Shown one piece after another: positions 29,665-37,854 of a DNA stretch of 64,000 nt. The notes under the pieces were generated by a model. The model was not told where the DNA came from and searched no databases. It was given only the letters and a program-made list of their open reading frames with translations. Position numbers and translations under genes: made by a program. Each line of letters starts with the position of its first letter. Position 1 is the first letter of the stretch. Source of the DNA: Ideonella sp. (GTDB taxonomy: Bacteria; Pseudomonadota; Gammaproteobacteria; Burkholderiales; Burkholderiaceae_C); assembly GCA_016721465.1 (NCBI GenBank), contig JADKIA010000028.1:310001-374000 (forward strand). The letters run 5' to 3'.

Positions 29665-31916
29665 AGACACAAGCCATTCCGCCGAACGGCTCGGACGTGC
29701 TCCACACCGGCGCCGAGGTGGCGGCCATCGTGCGCATCGCAGGCGATGCCTCGGCCGACCATGGCCAGGCCGATCTGGAGCGTGCCCGCGCGTTCGCCGA
29801 GCCGCTGCTGGTTGGACAGACGCTGGACACGGGTGAAGAGGCCTTGGGCCATGCCGAGGGCGTGGCCCGCATCCTGGCCGACATCGGCGCCGCACCCACC
29901 ATGCAGGCCGCTGCATATCTGGTTTATGCGGGCGATTTTCTGCAACGTCCCGAAGAAATGGTGGCCAAGGCCTTTGGCGAAAGCCACGCCGGCCTGGTGG
30001 CCCACACCCGAAAACTGGTACAGATCCAGCGCGCGGCCCGCGAGGCGCGCGTTGAAGCCGACCAACGGGCCCAGCAGACCGAGCGCGTGCGCAAGATGCT
30101 GCTGGCCTTCTCGCGCGACTTGCGCGTGGTGCTGCTTCGCCTGGCCTCTCGGCTGCAGACGCTGCGCTGGTATGCCACCACCAAGCAGGCCTGCCCGGCC
30201 TTGTTGGCGCAGGAGTCGCGCGACGTGTTTGCGCCCTTGGCCAACCGCCTGGGCATCTGGCAGATCAAGTGGGAACTGGAGGACCTGGCCTTCCGATTCC
30301 TGCAGCCTGAGGACTACAGGCGTGTGGCTCGCATGGTCGACGAGAAACGCATCGAGCGCGAGGCCGGCATCGAGGTCATCCGCCGGCAAATGGCCGAGGC
30401 CATGGCGACCGCCGGCGTGCGCGGCGAGGTGCAGGGCAGGCCCAAGCACCTCTACAGCATCTGGCGCAAGATGCAAGGCAAGAGCCTGGCGTTGGACCGC
30501 GTGTTCGATGTGCGCGCATTGCGTGTGATCGTGGACGACGTTCCATCGTGTTATGCGGCCCTGTCGCGGGTGCACGAGCGCTTTCGCGCGATGCCCGGCG
30601 AGTACGACGACTACATCGCGCGCCCCAAGCCCAATGGCTACCAGAGCCTGCACACGGTGGTGCTGGGTGACGATGGCCGCCCGGTGGAAGTGCAGATCCG
30701 CACCGCGGCCATGCACGAGCATTCCGAGCATGGCGTTGCCGCGCACTGGGCCTACAAGGAAGCAGGCGCGCGCGGCTATGCCGGCGTAAGCGCCGCGGGC
30801 GACTTCGAGGAGCGTGTCGCCGAGGCGCGCAAGGCCGTGCTGCGCCAACTGCTTGCCTGGGAACGCGACTATGCCGGGCAGTCTGCGCCTGGTGGCGAAG
30901 GCACCGAGGGCCTCGGCTTCGATGACCGCATCTACGTGTTCACGCCTCAGGCCACGGTGATCGAGTTGCCGGCGGGTGCCACGCCGGTCGACTTTGCCTA
31001 CGTCTTGCACACCGACCTGGGGCACCGCTGCCGCGGCGCCCGCATCGATGGCGCCATGGTGCCGCTGAACACCCCCTTGGGAAACGGCCAGACGGTCGAG
31101 GTGATCACGGCCAAGGAGGGCGCGCCTTCGCTCGATTGGCTCAACCCCGAGCTGGGCTACCTGCAAAGCCATCGCGCACGCGCCAAGGTACGTGCCTGGT
31201 TCAATGCCCAGGCCATGAGCAGCACCATTGCGCGTGGCCGCGAGCAGGTGGAGAAACTGCTGCAGCGCGAGGGACGGACGGCGCTCAAGCTCGACGACCT
31301 GGCGGCGCAACTGGGCTTCAAGGGAGCGGACTCGCTGTTCGAGGTGGTGGGCAAGGACGAGTTCTCGCTGCGCAACATCGAAAACCTGCTCAAGCCCGCG
31401 GAGCCCGCAGCCGATGCCGACGAAACCATCCACCTCAAGCGTGCCCGGCCCACTGAAGGCGGCGTGCTCGTGGTCGGAGTGGAATCGCTGCTCACCTCGC
31501 TGGCGCGCTGCTGCCGCCCCGCGCCGCCGGATGCGATCGGTGGGTACGTCACCCGCGGCAAGGGCGTGGCCATCCACCGCATGCACTGCAGCAACTTCCA
31601 CCACATGGCCGAGCGCTCGCCCGAGCGTGTGATCGCGGTGGCCTGGGGACAGCAACCGGCGGGACGCGATGCCGCCTATCCGGTGGACGTGATGGTCGAA
31701 GCGGCCGATCGCTCGGGCTTGCTGCGCGACATTTCCGAGGTCTTCGCCAAGGAGAAGATGAACGTCACCGGCGTGCACACCCAATCGGTCAAGGACATGA
31801 CCGGGGGCACGGCCTACATGACCTTCACCGTGGAGGTGAGCGACGCCTCGCGCCTGGCCAGCGTGCTGCGCCAGGTGACCCTGGTGCCGGGCATTCGTCA
31901 CGCGCGCCGGCGGTAG
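29661..31916 (+). CDS. relA: GTP pyrophosphokinase RelA
   Basis: A 751-residue RelA/SpoT-family protein that makes (p)ppGpp when uncharged tRNA stalls ribosomes. The HD-hydrolase region is degenerate: the HD pair is replaced by YA (YLVYAGD, 86-92), so the hydrolase should be dead. The synthetase domain is intact and carries EYDD at 314-317, the acidic E-x-D-D signature of monofunctional RelA, followed by YIARPKPNGYQSLHTVVLG. TGS (RIYVFTPQATVIELPAGATPVDFAYVLHTDLGH), a zinc-finger-like region (LARCCRPAPPDAIGGYVTRGKGVAIHRMHC) and a C-terminal ACT domain follow. Overlap with the upstream hydrolase indicates coupled translation. Confidence 0.95.
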   Translation: MKTQAIPPNGSDVLHTGAEVAAIVRIAGDASADHGQADLERARAFAEPLLVGQTLDTGEEALGHAEGVARILADIGAAPTMQAAAYLVYAGDFLQRPEEMVAKAFGESHAGLVAHTRKLVQIQRAAREARVEADQRAQQTERVRKMLLAFSRDLRVVLLRLASRLQTLRWYATTKQACPALLAQESRDVFAPLANRLGIWQIKWELEDLAFRFLQPEDYRRVARMVDEKRIEREAGIEVIRRQMAEAMATAGVRGEVQGRPKHLYSIWRKMQGKSLALDRVFDVRALRVIVDDVPSCYAALSRVHERFRAMPGEYDDYIARPKPNGYQSLHTVVLGDDGRPVEVQIRTAAMHEHSEHGVAAHWAYKEAGARGYAGVSAAGDFEERVAEARKAVLRQLLAWERDYAGQSAPGGEGTEGLGFDDRIYVFTPQATVIELPAGATPVDFAYVLHTDLGHRCRGARIDGAMVPLNTPLGNGQTVEVITAKEGAPSLDWLNPELGYLQSHRARAKVRAWFNAQAMSSTIARGREQVEKLLQREGRTALKLDDLAAQLGFKGADSLFEVVGKDEFSLRNIENLLKPAEPAADADETIHLKRARPTEGGVLVVGVESLLTSLARCCRPAPPDAIGGYVTRGKGVAIHRMHCSNFHHMAERSPERVIAVAWGQQPAGRDAAYPVDVMVEAADRSGLLRDISEVFAKEKMNVTGVHTQSVKDMTGGTAYMTFTVEVSDASRLASVLRQVTLVPGIRHARRR

Positions 31917-31935
31917 TGCGGCGAAGAGGTCGTGC

Positions 31936-31941
31936 TATAGT
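31936..31941 (+). promoter_or_regulatory. -10 box of the tRNA-Val promoter
   Basis: TATAGT lies 12 bp ahead of the mature tRNA 5' end, in a locally AT-richer stretch after relA. No good -35 at 17 bp. Confidence 0.5.
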
Positions 31942-31953
31942 TCAAGGCTTCGC

Positions 31954-32030
31954 AGGCGCGTAGCTCAGCTGGTTAGAGCACCACCTTGACATGGTGGGGG
32001 TCGTTGGTTCGAGTCCAATCGCGCCTACCA
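31954..32030 (+). tRNA. tRNA-Val (anticodon GAC)
   Basis: A 77-nt cloverleaf with encoded CCA. Acceptor arms AGGCGCG and CGCGCCT pair fully; the D arm TAGCTCAGCTGGTTAGAGCA, anticodon stem CCACC/GGTGG with loop TTGACAT (GAC at 31988-31990), and T arm GTTGG-TTCGAGT-CCAAT are standard. An intrinsic terminator follows. No integrase or duplicated 3' end nearby indicates an inserted element. Confidence 0.97.
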
Positions 32031-32047
32031 AATTCGGTAGGGAAATC

Positions 32048-32079
32048 AAGCACTTGGCGGCAACGTCCGGTGCTTTTTT
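32048..32079 (+). terminator. Intrinsic terminator after tRNA-Val
   Basis: AGCAC faces GTGCT across about 20 bases with partial inner pairing (TTGG/CC), directly followed by six T residues. Position 18 bp after the tRNA CCA end fits its terminator. Confidence 0.7.
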
Positions 32080-32298
32080 CTTGGTGCGCGGCCAAAAGCA
32101 GGCCAAACACCCAGCCATCCCGCATGGCGGCACGGGTGCCAAGCCCTCCAGCCCTTCATCGTGGCTGAACCGCGGCAAGCCCGCCGAGCCGTTTGCGGGT
32201 CGTATGTCCGCCGGGCTCGGCGTTGAGCTGATCGGCGGCCGCCTGCTGCCAGGAGGCGAGCGCTGCGAGGTCGCCTGGTGGCCGCGCAGCCTCACCCT

Positions 32299-35200
32299 TC
32301 AAGGCCGGGCCAGTGCGCTCAACACATTGACCGTCACGTTCTTGGAGACGAACCCGCCGTGCCCGTCGTCGTAGCGGGCCACGACGGTACGCTGGCCGAT
32401 GGAGTTGAAGCGGCCGTTGACGTTGTTGCCCACCAGCCCGTTGATGTTGTCCTCGGGCACGCTGGAGGACCAGACCGGGTTGCTGCCCGAGGCGTTGAAG
32501 GAGACCTGGTCGCCCTCGTAGATGTAGCGCGTGCCGCTGGGCGCGGTGAACTGCACATCACCCAGGCTGGGCGAGAGCGGCATCAGCGCGCCCACGTCGA
32601 TGCTGTCGGTGGCCGTCATGCCGCCGTACGCGAACTTGGCGGTGATGGTCTGCGGGCTCGCGTGCTTGTAGACATGGGTGAAGGTGTGGTTGCACACCTG
32701 CCGGAACAGGCCGCCCTCGTTGATCAGCTCGAGCGCCCCGGTGGATGTGCCTGCATCGCGCGACTCGAGGTTGGACTTCCAGGTGACCGAGCCGCAGATC
32801 GGCGTCACGCCCACCGCACTGCGCGCGCGCAGCGTGAGCGAGCCGTCGGTGTCCACATACGCCAGCACGAACGCGTTGTCGTTGCTGGTGATGTCCACCG
32901 AGGGCAGCCCGCCCGGGAATTGGCAACGGTTGCCCGCCAGCTGCACGGTGAATTCGCGCGTGCGGGTGGCTGCAGGATTGCCGCTGTCGCTGAGCACCGC
33001 GGTGATGGTGTGGGTGCCATTGCGCAGCGAGGCCGAGATCTCGTGCCGGTCGGCCTTGCGCGTGCGGCCCAGCGATCCATCGAGGCTGGAGCTCCAGTCG
33101 ATGGTGCCGCTGCCGGCCCCGTCCTCTTTGTCGTCGGTCAGCGCGTACAGGCGAACCGGCGCCAGCGCACCATTGAGCCCCACGCCGATGCGCGCCGAGT
33201 AGCCGTCGTCGCACAGGTACTTCGAGCCGATCTCCAGGAACTTGGGCCGATCGTTGGGCGCCACCTTGGTCTTGTCGTCGAAGACCTTGTCGAACAGCTT
33301 GATGTCCCAGTCCTTGGACAGGATCAGCAGGTCGATGTCCACGCCCAGGTTGCCCTCGATGCCGTAGCGCATCGTCCAGGCCGGCGTGCCGGGATACTGC
33401 GCCTCGAACTTGACGTAGGGCCCGGCCTCGGCGGAGACGCCCGCCACGCCGTACAACATCAGCCGCAGCGCGGCGGTGATGCCGGCCTTGGCCTCCACGC
33501 TGCCCTCGAAGGTGGGGCCGGTGATTCCCACGCTGGTGTCGACGACGTTGATCTTGCTGAAGCCGCTGTCGTACTTGACGCCGGCCTCCAGGTGCAGGCT
33601 CTGCGTGGCCCCGACTTGCACCTCGACATGCACGCTGCCCTTCAAGTCGACCGTGACCACGATGTCGGGCACGAAGACCAGCGGGCCGGCGGTGATGGGC
33701 GGCAGTGGGATGCGGGCAATGCGCTGCGACTCGCGCAGCTCCTTCTTCAGTTTGGCGCTGACGGTGATCTCGGCATCCTCGTCCAGCACGAACTTGCCCA
33801 GGAAGTAGGGGTCGGAGCAGAACGCGCGGCGGCACCTGAAGTCCACCACCACCCGGGGCTGCACCTTGAAGCTGCCGCTGACGGTCACCTGGTCGTCGGT
33901 GGTGTTGGGGTTGCCGTCCTGGTCGTACAGCACGAGGTTGAAGTTCTGCACGATCTTGGTGGACGCCGGCCGCGCCTGTGCGGCGGCATAGAGCAGGTGG
34001 CCGCGCTCCATGGCGGCGGCGCGCTGCACGTCGACGGAGTCGAACGGCTGGTCGACGCTGATGTCGGCCTCGTCCAGCAGGTCGGCCACGTTGGTCTTGG
34101 CCGTGCGCACCTCCACCTTGCCGTCGTTGGTGTTCTGGATGCGCGTCACCTTGCGCAGGAAGCCATTGGGCGCGGCGGTGCGCGGCGCGCTCGAGATGAT
34201 GTCGTTGACGACCAGGCTGCTCAGGTTGCCCGCCAGCCGGTTGAAGATCAGCGTGCCGGTGCTGGCGTTGAAGCTGACCAGCTCAGCACCCGAGGTGCCG
34301 CCGAGCTGCTTGACATTGGTCTTGAGGGTGGCCGTGGCCCGCAGCGTGCTGGCCGGGAGGCTGGGCGAGGCGACGGTGAGACCTTGCGCCGGCATGGCGG
34401 ACTGCACCTGGGTGGCCTGGATGCCCGTGCCCCGGCCCGCCGCCAGGATGGTGTTGCGCGCGGTGGCGCTCGCGGCGTTCAGGCTGCCCTGAAAGCTGAA
34501 GACGATGCCCATGTGCGTCTGGACCGCGGTGTAGCTGAGCGAAATGGGCAGGTCAGCGTGTTCCACCGCGCCTGGGGCGCATGCCAGGGGCTGTCCGGGC
34601 TCTCTGACGCCGGTCATGGCCCCAGTCACTTCCACGGTGTCTTGCTTGAGGCTGTACGAACCGGACAGGCCGTCGTCGCCACAGGTGCCCTTGAACTCGG
34701 CCGCGCCTCTGAGCTGGTAGACGGTTCCCGCCGCCGGGCCGGCAAAGTTGACGTCCACGCCACCCGCCACGAAGGCAATGGGGTTCAGTCCGGAGGCCGC
34801 GTTGCGGGGGAGCAATCGACCTGCAAGCACCGTCTGCCCTTGAATCTGACGCAGCCGCGCCTGAACACGCATCTGGCCTTTGAACCCGGACAAGTCGAGG
34901 CCCTCGTCACCCAGCAGCACCGCCTTGAAGGGGACGCCCTTCGGGGTCGTTCCCGACACCTCGTAGACGGTCTGACCGCCGATGGACGGGTTGACCTGGG
35001 TGGTGATGGTGGCCGGCTTGAAGCTGCGCAACACCTCCACGCCCACGTCCGCATCGGCCTCGTCGCCGTCGACCAGCAGTTCGCGCAGCGGGGTCGCGTC
35101 GGCGCGGATCTGGGCGGCGTAGTCGCTGATGTTGCCGAAGCCCTGCAGCACGTTGCCGGTGAAAGGCCCGAGGCCAAACACGCCGCCGCTGGCGGTGATG

Positions 35201-35532
35201 CCGAGGTAGTTGCCGTTCTTGTATTCCCGCACCGTGTAGCTGATGCCCAGGTGTTGCAGCGGGAAGCTCTGCGGCCCCTTGGGGAACAGCGAGGGGTACT
35301 TGTATTCGGCCCAGTCCAGTGTTTCGTCGGCCGTGGGCAGCGCGGTGGCGGCCGCGGACGCTTGCGGCAAGGTTTGCTCGGTGCCCAGCGCGCGTCGCTC
35401 GGGTGCGGCCTGGGTCGCGATCTGCGCCACGAAGGCGCGCGTGCCACTTTGTTCGTCGGTGCCACCGCCGCAGGCGCTCAGCGCAGCGGTCAGTGCCAAA
35501 CAGAAGATGGCGCCGAGAATCCTCTGGGTCAT
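32299..35532 (-). CDS. Large surface lipoprotein of unknown function
   Basis: A 1077-residue protein beginning MTQRILGAIFCLALTAALSACGGG, a clear lipoprotein signal with lipobox cysteine near residue 21. GGAGGAA precedes ATG at 35532. Near residues 70-130 is a module (ETLDWAEYKYPSLFPKGP...TVREYKNGNYLGIT...FGLGPFTG) that recurs at the N-terminus of betaproteobacterial lipoproteins. The middle is beta-rich with PRVVVDFRCRRAFCSDPYFLGKF; the C-terminal third looks like tandem Ig/PKD-like domains (TWKSNLESRDAGTSTGALELINEGG, VSFNASGSNPVWSSS, VVARYDDGHGGF). Probably cell-surface and adhesive or structural. I recognise no enzyme motif. It stands alone, with a tRNA terminator on one side and a divergent region on the other. 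Confidence 0.75.
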   Translation of the reverse strand: MTQRILGAIFCLALTAALSACGGGTDEQSGTRAFVAQIATQAAPERRALGTEQTLPQASAAATALPTADETLDWAEYKYPSLFPKGPQSFPLQHLGISYTVREYKNGNYLGITASGGVFGLGPFTGNVLQGFGNISDYAAQIRADATPLRELLVDGDEADADVGVEVLRSFKPATITTQVNPSIGGQTVYEVSGTTPKGVPFKAVLLGDEGLDLSGFKGQMRVQARLRQIQGQTVLAGRLLPRNAASGLNPIAFVAGGVDVNFAGPAAGTVYQLRGAAEFKGTCGDDGLSGSYSLKQDTVEVTGAMTGVREPGQPLACAPGAVEHADLPISLSYTAVQTHMGIVFSFQGSLNAASATARNTILAAGRGTGIQATQVQSAMPAQGLTVASPSLPASTLRATATLKTNVKQLGGTSGAELVSFNASTGTLIFNRLAGNLSSLVVNDIISSAPRTAAPNGFLRKVTRIQNTNDGKVEVRTAKTNVADLLDEADISVDQPFDSVDVQRAAAMERGHLLYAAAQARPASTKIVQNFNLVLYDQDGNPNTTDDQVTVSGSFKVQPRVVVDFRCRRAFCSDPYFLGKFVLDEDAEITVSAKLKKELRESQRIARIPLPPITAGPLVFVPDIVVTVDLKGSVHVEVQVGATQSLHLEAGVKYDSGFSKINVVDTSVGITGPTFEGSVEAKAGITAALRLMLYGVAGVSAEAGPYVKFEAQYPGTPAWTMRYGIEGNLGVDIDLLILSKDWDIKLFDKVFDDKTKVAPNDRPKFLEIGSKYLCDDGYSARIGVGLNGALAPVRLYALTDDKEDGAGSGTIDWSSSLDGSLGRTRKADRHEISASLRNGTHTITAVLSDSGNPAATRTREFTVQLAGNRCQFPGGLPSVDITSNDNAFVLAYVDTDGSLTLRARSAVGVTPICGSVTWKSNLESRDAGTSTGALELINEGGLFRQVCNHTFTHVYKHASPQTITAKFAYGGMTATDSIDVGALMPLSPSLGDVQFTAPSGTRYIYEGDQVSFNASGSNPVWSSSVPEDNINGLVGNNVNGRFNSIGQRTVVARYDDGHGGFVSKNVTVNVLSALARP

Positions 35533-35841
35533 GAGCAATTCCTCCTTCGTGACGTGGTGCGCAGTCGCCGACGTCGTTCTGCAGCTGGGGATCGGGTGGG
35601 CCGCACGAATCCCGCAACGACGGGACAGCCGCGATGCTGCTCCAGAGCCTTCAGGTCGGCCATCGCATGGCGATGCGATGGCCGGCGCCGACGGCCTCGC
35701 CCTGCACCGCCGGAGGTGCTGGGCCATCGCCGCGCATTGCGCATTCGCAAGCCCGCCGCCGTGGCGGGGGCTAACCTGCTTGCACGTCCGCTCCATGGCT
35801 GCAGTCGGTGCGGATGTCTGTGATTGACCAATGGAGATGCC
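35533..35841. other. Divergent intergenic region with strong dyad
   Basis: No coding region in these 309 bp between the lipoprotein and the attachment-type protein. Besides the 11-bp dyad listed separately, a smaller TCCCG/CGGGA hairpin lies near 35606-35622. Otherwise only GC-rich sequence without clear promoter hexamers. Confidence 0.5.
35658..35683. promoter_or_regulatory. Perfect 11-bp inverted repeat
   Basis: GGCCATCGCAT and ATGCGATGGCC face each other across GGCG, 126 bp from the lipoprotein start and 158 bp from the plus-strand gene. Too far upstream to be a terminator of either gene; an operator or a regulatory RNA hairpin is possible. Confidence 0.4.
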
Positions 35842-36324
35842 ATGATGACGAGCACACTTCACCGCAAGGCTGTCGTGATGGACTGGGTGCTGGTGGCCAA
35901 TGCGGCACGCGCGCGCTGCTTCGTGCGCGATGCCGGAAACAACGCCATGCGCGAGCTTGCCAGTTTCGTGCATCCGCAGGCACGCCAAAAGGGCGAGGCG
36001 CTGGCCGACGACCGCGGCGGGCATGTGCAGAAAGGCATTGTCAGCACGCAGTTCGAGCCACACACCGATCTGCATGCCAAGCAGCACGCGCAGTTCGCAC
36101 GCGAGCTGGCGCAGCACCTGGAGGCGGCGGGGCTGGCGCACCGCTATCCGGGGCTGTGGCTGATAGCATCGAACCCGTTCCTGGGCGAGCTCAGGGCGCA
36201 CCTGGGTGACGCAACGCTGCAGCTGCTGAAGGGCAGCATGGCCCTGGATCTCACCACCTACCGTGGTGCCGAGCTGGAGCAGCGTGTCGCCCAGGCCTTG
36301 CCCGCGCCCGAGTCCGAACCTTGA
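35842..36324 (+). CDS. Host attachment family protein (baeRF-like)
   Basis: A 160-residue protein of the family once named for attachment to host cells in Agrobacterium (PF18856, eRF1-like baeRF fold). Typical blocks are WVLVANAARARCFVRD, FVHPQARQKGEALADDRGGHV and LWLIASNPFLGELRAHLG. The molecular role is unknown; the fold resembles translation release-factor domains. GGAG stands 5 bp ahead of ATG 35842 and 8 bp ahead of the adjacent ATG 35845, so either may be used. No obvious operon partner. Confidence 0.78.
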   Translation: MMTSTLHRKAVVMDWVLVANAARARCFVRDAGNNAMRELASFVHPQARQKGEALADDRGGHVQKGIVSTQFEPHTDLHAKQHAQFARELAQHLEAAGLAHRYPGLWLIASNPFLGELRAHLGDATLQLLKGSMALDLTTYRGAELEQRVAQALPAPESEP

Positions 36325-36498
36325 GTTTGATTGGCCCGGCGATGCAGGGCCGAGTGAATCGCTGAGGTGTCATGGATCCAGTGGCAGGCGCATGACTGAA
36401 GTCCCGTGGGTCGCGGCGAGTAAGCCGGTGCTGCTGCCGGCGGTGGTGTCATCGCTCTGAATCACACGGTTCGCGTGAACACAGCCCAGGAGCATGAC

Positions 36499-37416
36499 GT
36501 GGCAGGGTACCTCGGCGTACGAACGACGGCCCGGACCGCAGGGGGGTTGCTGGCCTTGCTGCTGTGCCTGGGCGAGGTCTGGGCGCAGCCCACCGTGCCG
36601 AACGATCTGCGTGCGCGCTACGACGCGGCGCGCACGCAGTCGGTACGCAACACCTTCGATCGACCCGTCTACCTGCAATCGACCGAGGCGTCGGACAAGT
36701 TGCAGGGCGATGTCTATGCACTCATCGGCCAGCCCTACGACACGGTGCGCCAGGCCCTGGCGCGGCCCGGCCCATGGTGCAGCATCCTGATCCTGCACCT
36801 CAACGTGAAGTACTGTCGCGCCTCGAACCAGGGTGGGCGCGACCTGCTGGATGCAGGCGTCGGCCGCAAGTTCGACCAGCCGCTGTCCGACGTGCACTGG
36901 GTGCGCTTCGACCACCGGGTCATCAGCGTCGGCGACGACTACCTGCAGGTCGAGTTGCAGGCACCCACCGGGCCCCTGGGCACGAAGGACTACCGCATCA
37001 TGGTGGAGGCCATGCCCTTCGCCGAACGCCAATCGCTGCTGCACATGACCTATGCCTATGGCTTCGGTCTGACCGCACGCCTGGCGATGCAGGCCTACCT
37101 GGCCACCGTGGGCAGTGACAAGGTCGGTTTCAGCATCGTCGGCCAGCGTGCGGACGGCCAGCCGATCCGCGTCGGTGGCCTGCGCGGCGTGCTGGAGCGC
37201 AACACCATGCGCTATTACCTCGCAGTCGAGTCTCACCTCGGGGCCGCCGCGCTGCCCGTTGCGCAGCAACTGCCCAAGAGTCTGCAGGACTGGTTCGCCG
37301 CCACCGAGCGCTATCCGCAGCAACTGCACGAGATCGAGCGCGACGACTATCTGCAGATGAAGCAGGCCGAAGTGCGCCGGCAAGAGACGGGACCAGCTCC
37401 GCCGATCAATCGGTGA
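36499..37416 (+). CDS. Exported protein of unknown function
   Basis: A 305-residue protein not recognised by family. GTG at 36499 with AGGAG six bases upstream gives an N-terminus with a convincing signal peptide (TAGGLLALLLCLGEVWAQ); a longer GTG start 24 bp upstream adds residues without SD. The mature part begins with a charged helix, then LQGDVYALIGQPYDTVRQALARPGPWCSILILHLNVKYCRA with two cysteines, and ends with a charged region without membrane anchor. The alternating strand pattern and phrase PLGTKDYRIMVEAMP suggest a lipid- or ligand-binding fold (START-like), but that is a guess. Its 3' end abuts a low-complexity region. Confidence 0.65.
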   Translation: MAGYLGVRTTARTAGGLLALLLCLGEVWAQPTVPNDLRARYDAARTQSVRNTFDRPVYLQSTEASDKLQGDVYALIGQPYDTVRQALARPGPWCSILILHLNVKYCRASNQGGRDLLDAGVGRKFDQPLSDVHWVRFDHRVISVGDDYLQVELQAPTGPLGTKDYRIMVEAMPFAERQSLLHMTYAYGFGLTARLAMQAYLATVGSDKVGFSIVGQRADGQPIRVGGLRGVLERNTMRYYLAVESHLGAAALPVAQQLPKSLQDWFAATERYPQQLHEIERDDYLQMKQAEVRRQETGPAPPINR

Positions 37417-37420
37417 GCAG

Positions 37421-37500
37421 CCCGACGGCCCCGCCGGGCGGCCCCAAGCAACGGAGTGACGCCCTCCCCGGGGCACCCAACGCAATGAGCGTTTGGGCAA
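37421..37500. repeat. GC-rich palindromic intergenic repeat, copy 3
   Basis: Non-coding stretch right after the exported protein, with GCCCCGCCGGGCGGC and CCCTCCCCGGGGCACCC blocks separated by AAGCAACGGAGTGACG. Layout similar to the other copies; divergent. Confidence 0.35.
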
Positions 37501-37556
37501 GTTCAGTCGGTCGTCCGGGCCGCACTGTGCCAAGGCGTCCACAACAAGCGGCGCGG

Positions 37557-37665
37557 GGACGGGGGGGCGCTCCTGGGGGGGGGGGGGGGGGGCGGGGGGG
37601 GGGCCGGGGCGGGCCGGCCGGGGCCGGGGGGGGGCGGGGGGGGGCGGCGGGGGGGCGGCGGGGGC
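37557..37665. repeat. Poly-G low-complexity tract
   Basis: About 110 bp almost purely of G with scattered C, including an 18-base G run (37575-37592). Read from the minus strand it is poly-proline in every frame. Such a tract is extraordinary even for a GC-rich genome and could be a quadruplex-forming repeat or an assembly/sequencing artefact replacing real sequence. Confidence 0.75.
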
Positions 37666-37854
37666 CAGCACCAACCCGGCTTCCCACTTCGGTTGACCCG
37701 CCGAGCCATCGTTGTCGGTCGTCGTGGATTGGGCCAGCGCAGACCAAGGCACCAGCACGGCCAGCCAAAATGCAAGCGCACAAATCCTTCCTTGCAGGCG
37801 ACCACACCACTCCCTGCCCGACGTTCGTTGGTTTGCTTCAATCAAGCTTGACAC
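37666..37854 (-). pseudogene. N-terminal fragment of an exported (possibly MipA/OmpV-like) protein
   Basis: On the minus strand a signal peptide (GRICALAFWLAVLVPWSALAQ) is followed by about 20 residues ending QPKWEAGLVLAPA, after which the sequence dissolves into the poly-G tract (poly-proline) and no further coherent protein is visible. The phrase with WEAG soon after signal cleavage recalls MipA/OmpV outer-membrane proteins, but only a few residues support this. Possible starts are GTG 37854 or TTG 37845, both overlapping the 3' end of the upstream DUF481 gene, consistent with an operon. The gene is either truncated or its remainder is lost to an assembly error. Confidence 0.4.

Noticed and set aside
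31954..32298. tRNA-Val as attachment site of a genomic island
   Set aside because: No integrase gene, no duplicated tRNA 3' end seen downstream, and an ordinary terminator directly follows the tRNA.
31991..32374. Small open frame overlapping tRNA-Val and its terminator
   Set aside because: It lies across a structured RNA gene and terminator, lacks a ribosome-binding site and shows no protein-like composition.
36370..37854. A single 494-residue minus-strand gene through the poly-G tract
   Set aside because: Only the first 60 residues look like protein (signal peptide). The rest is poly-proline and then the antisense of the exported protein gene.
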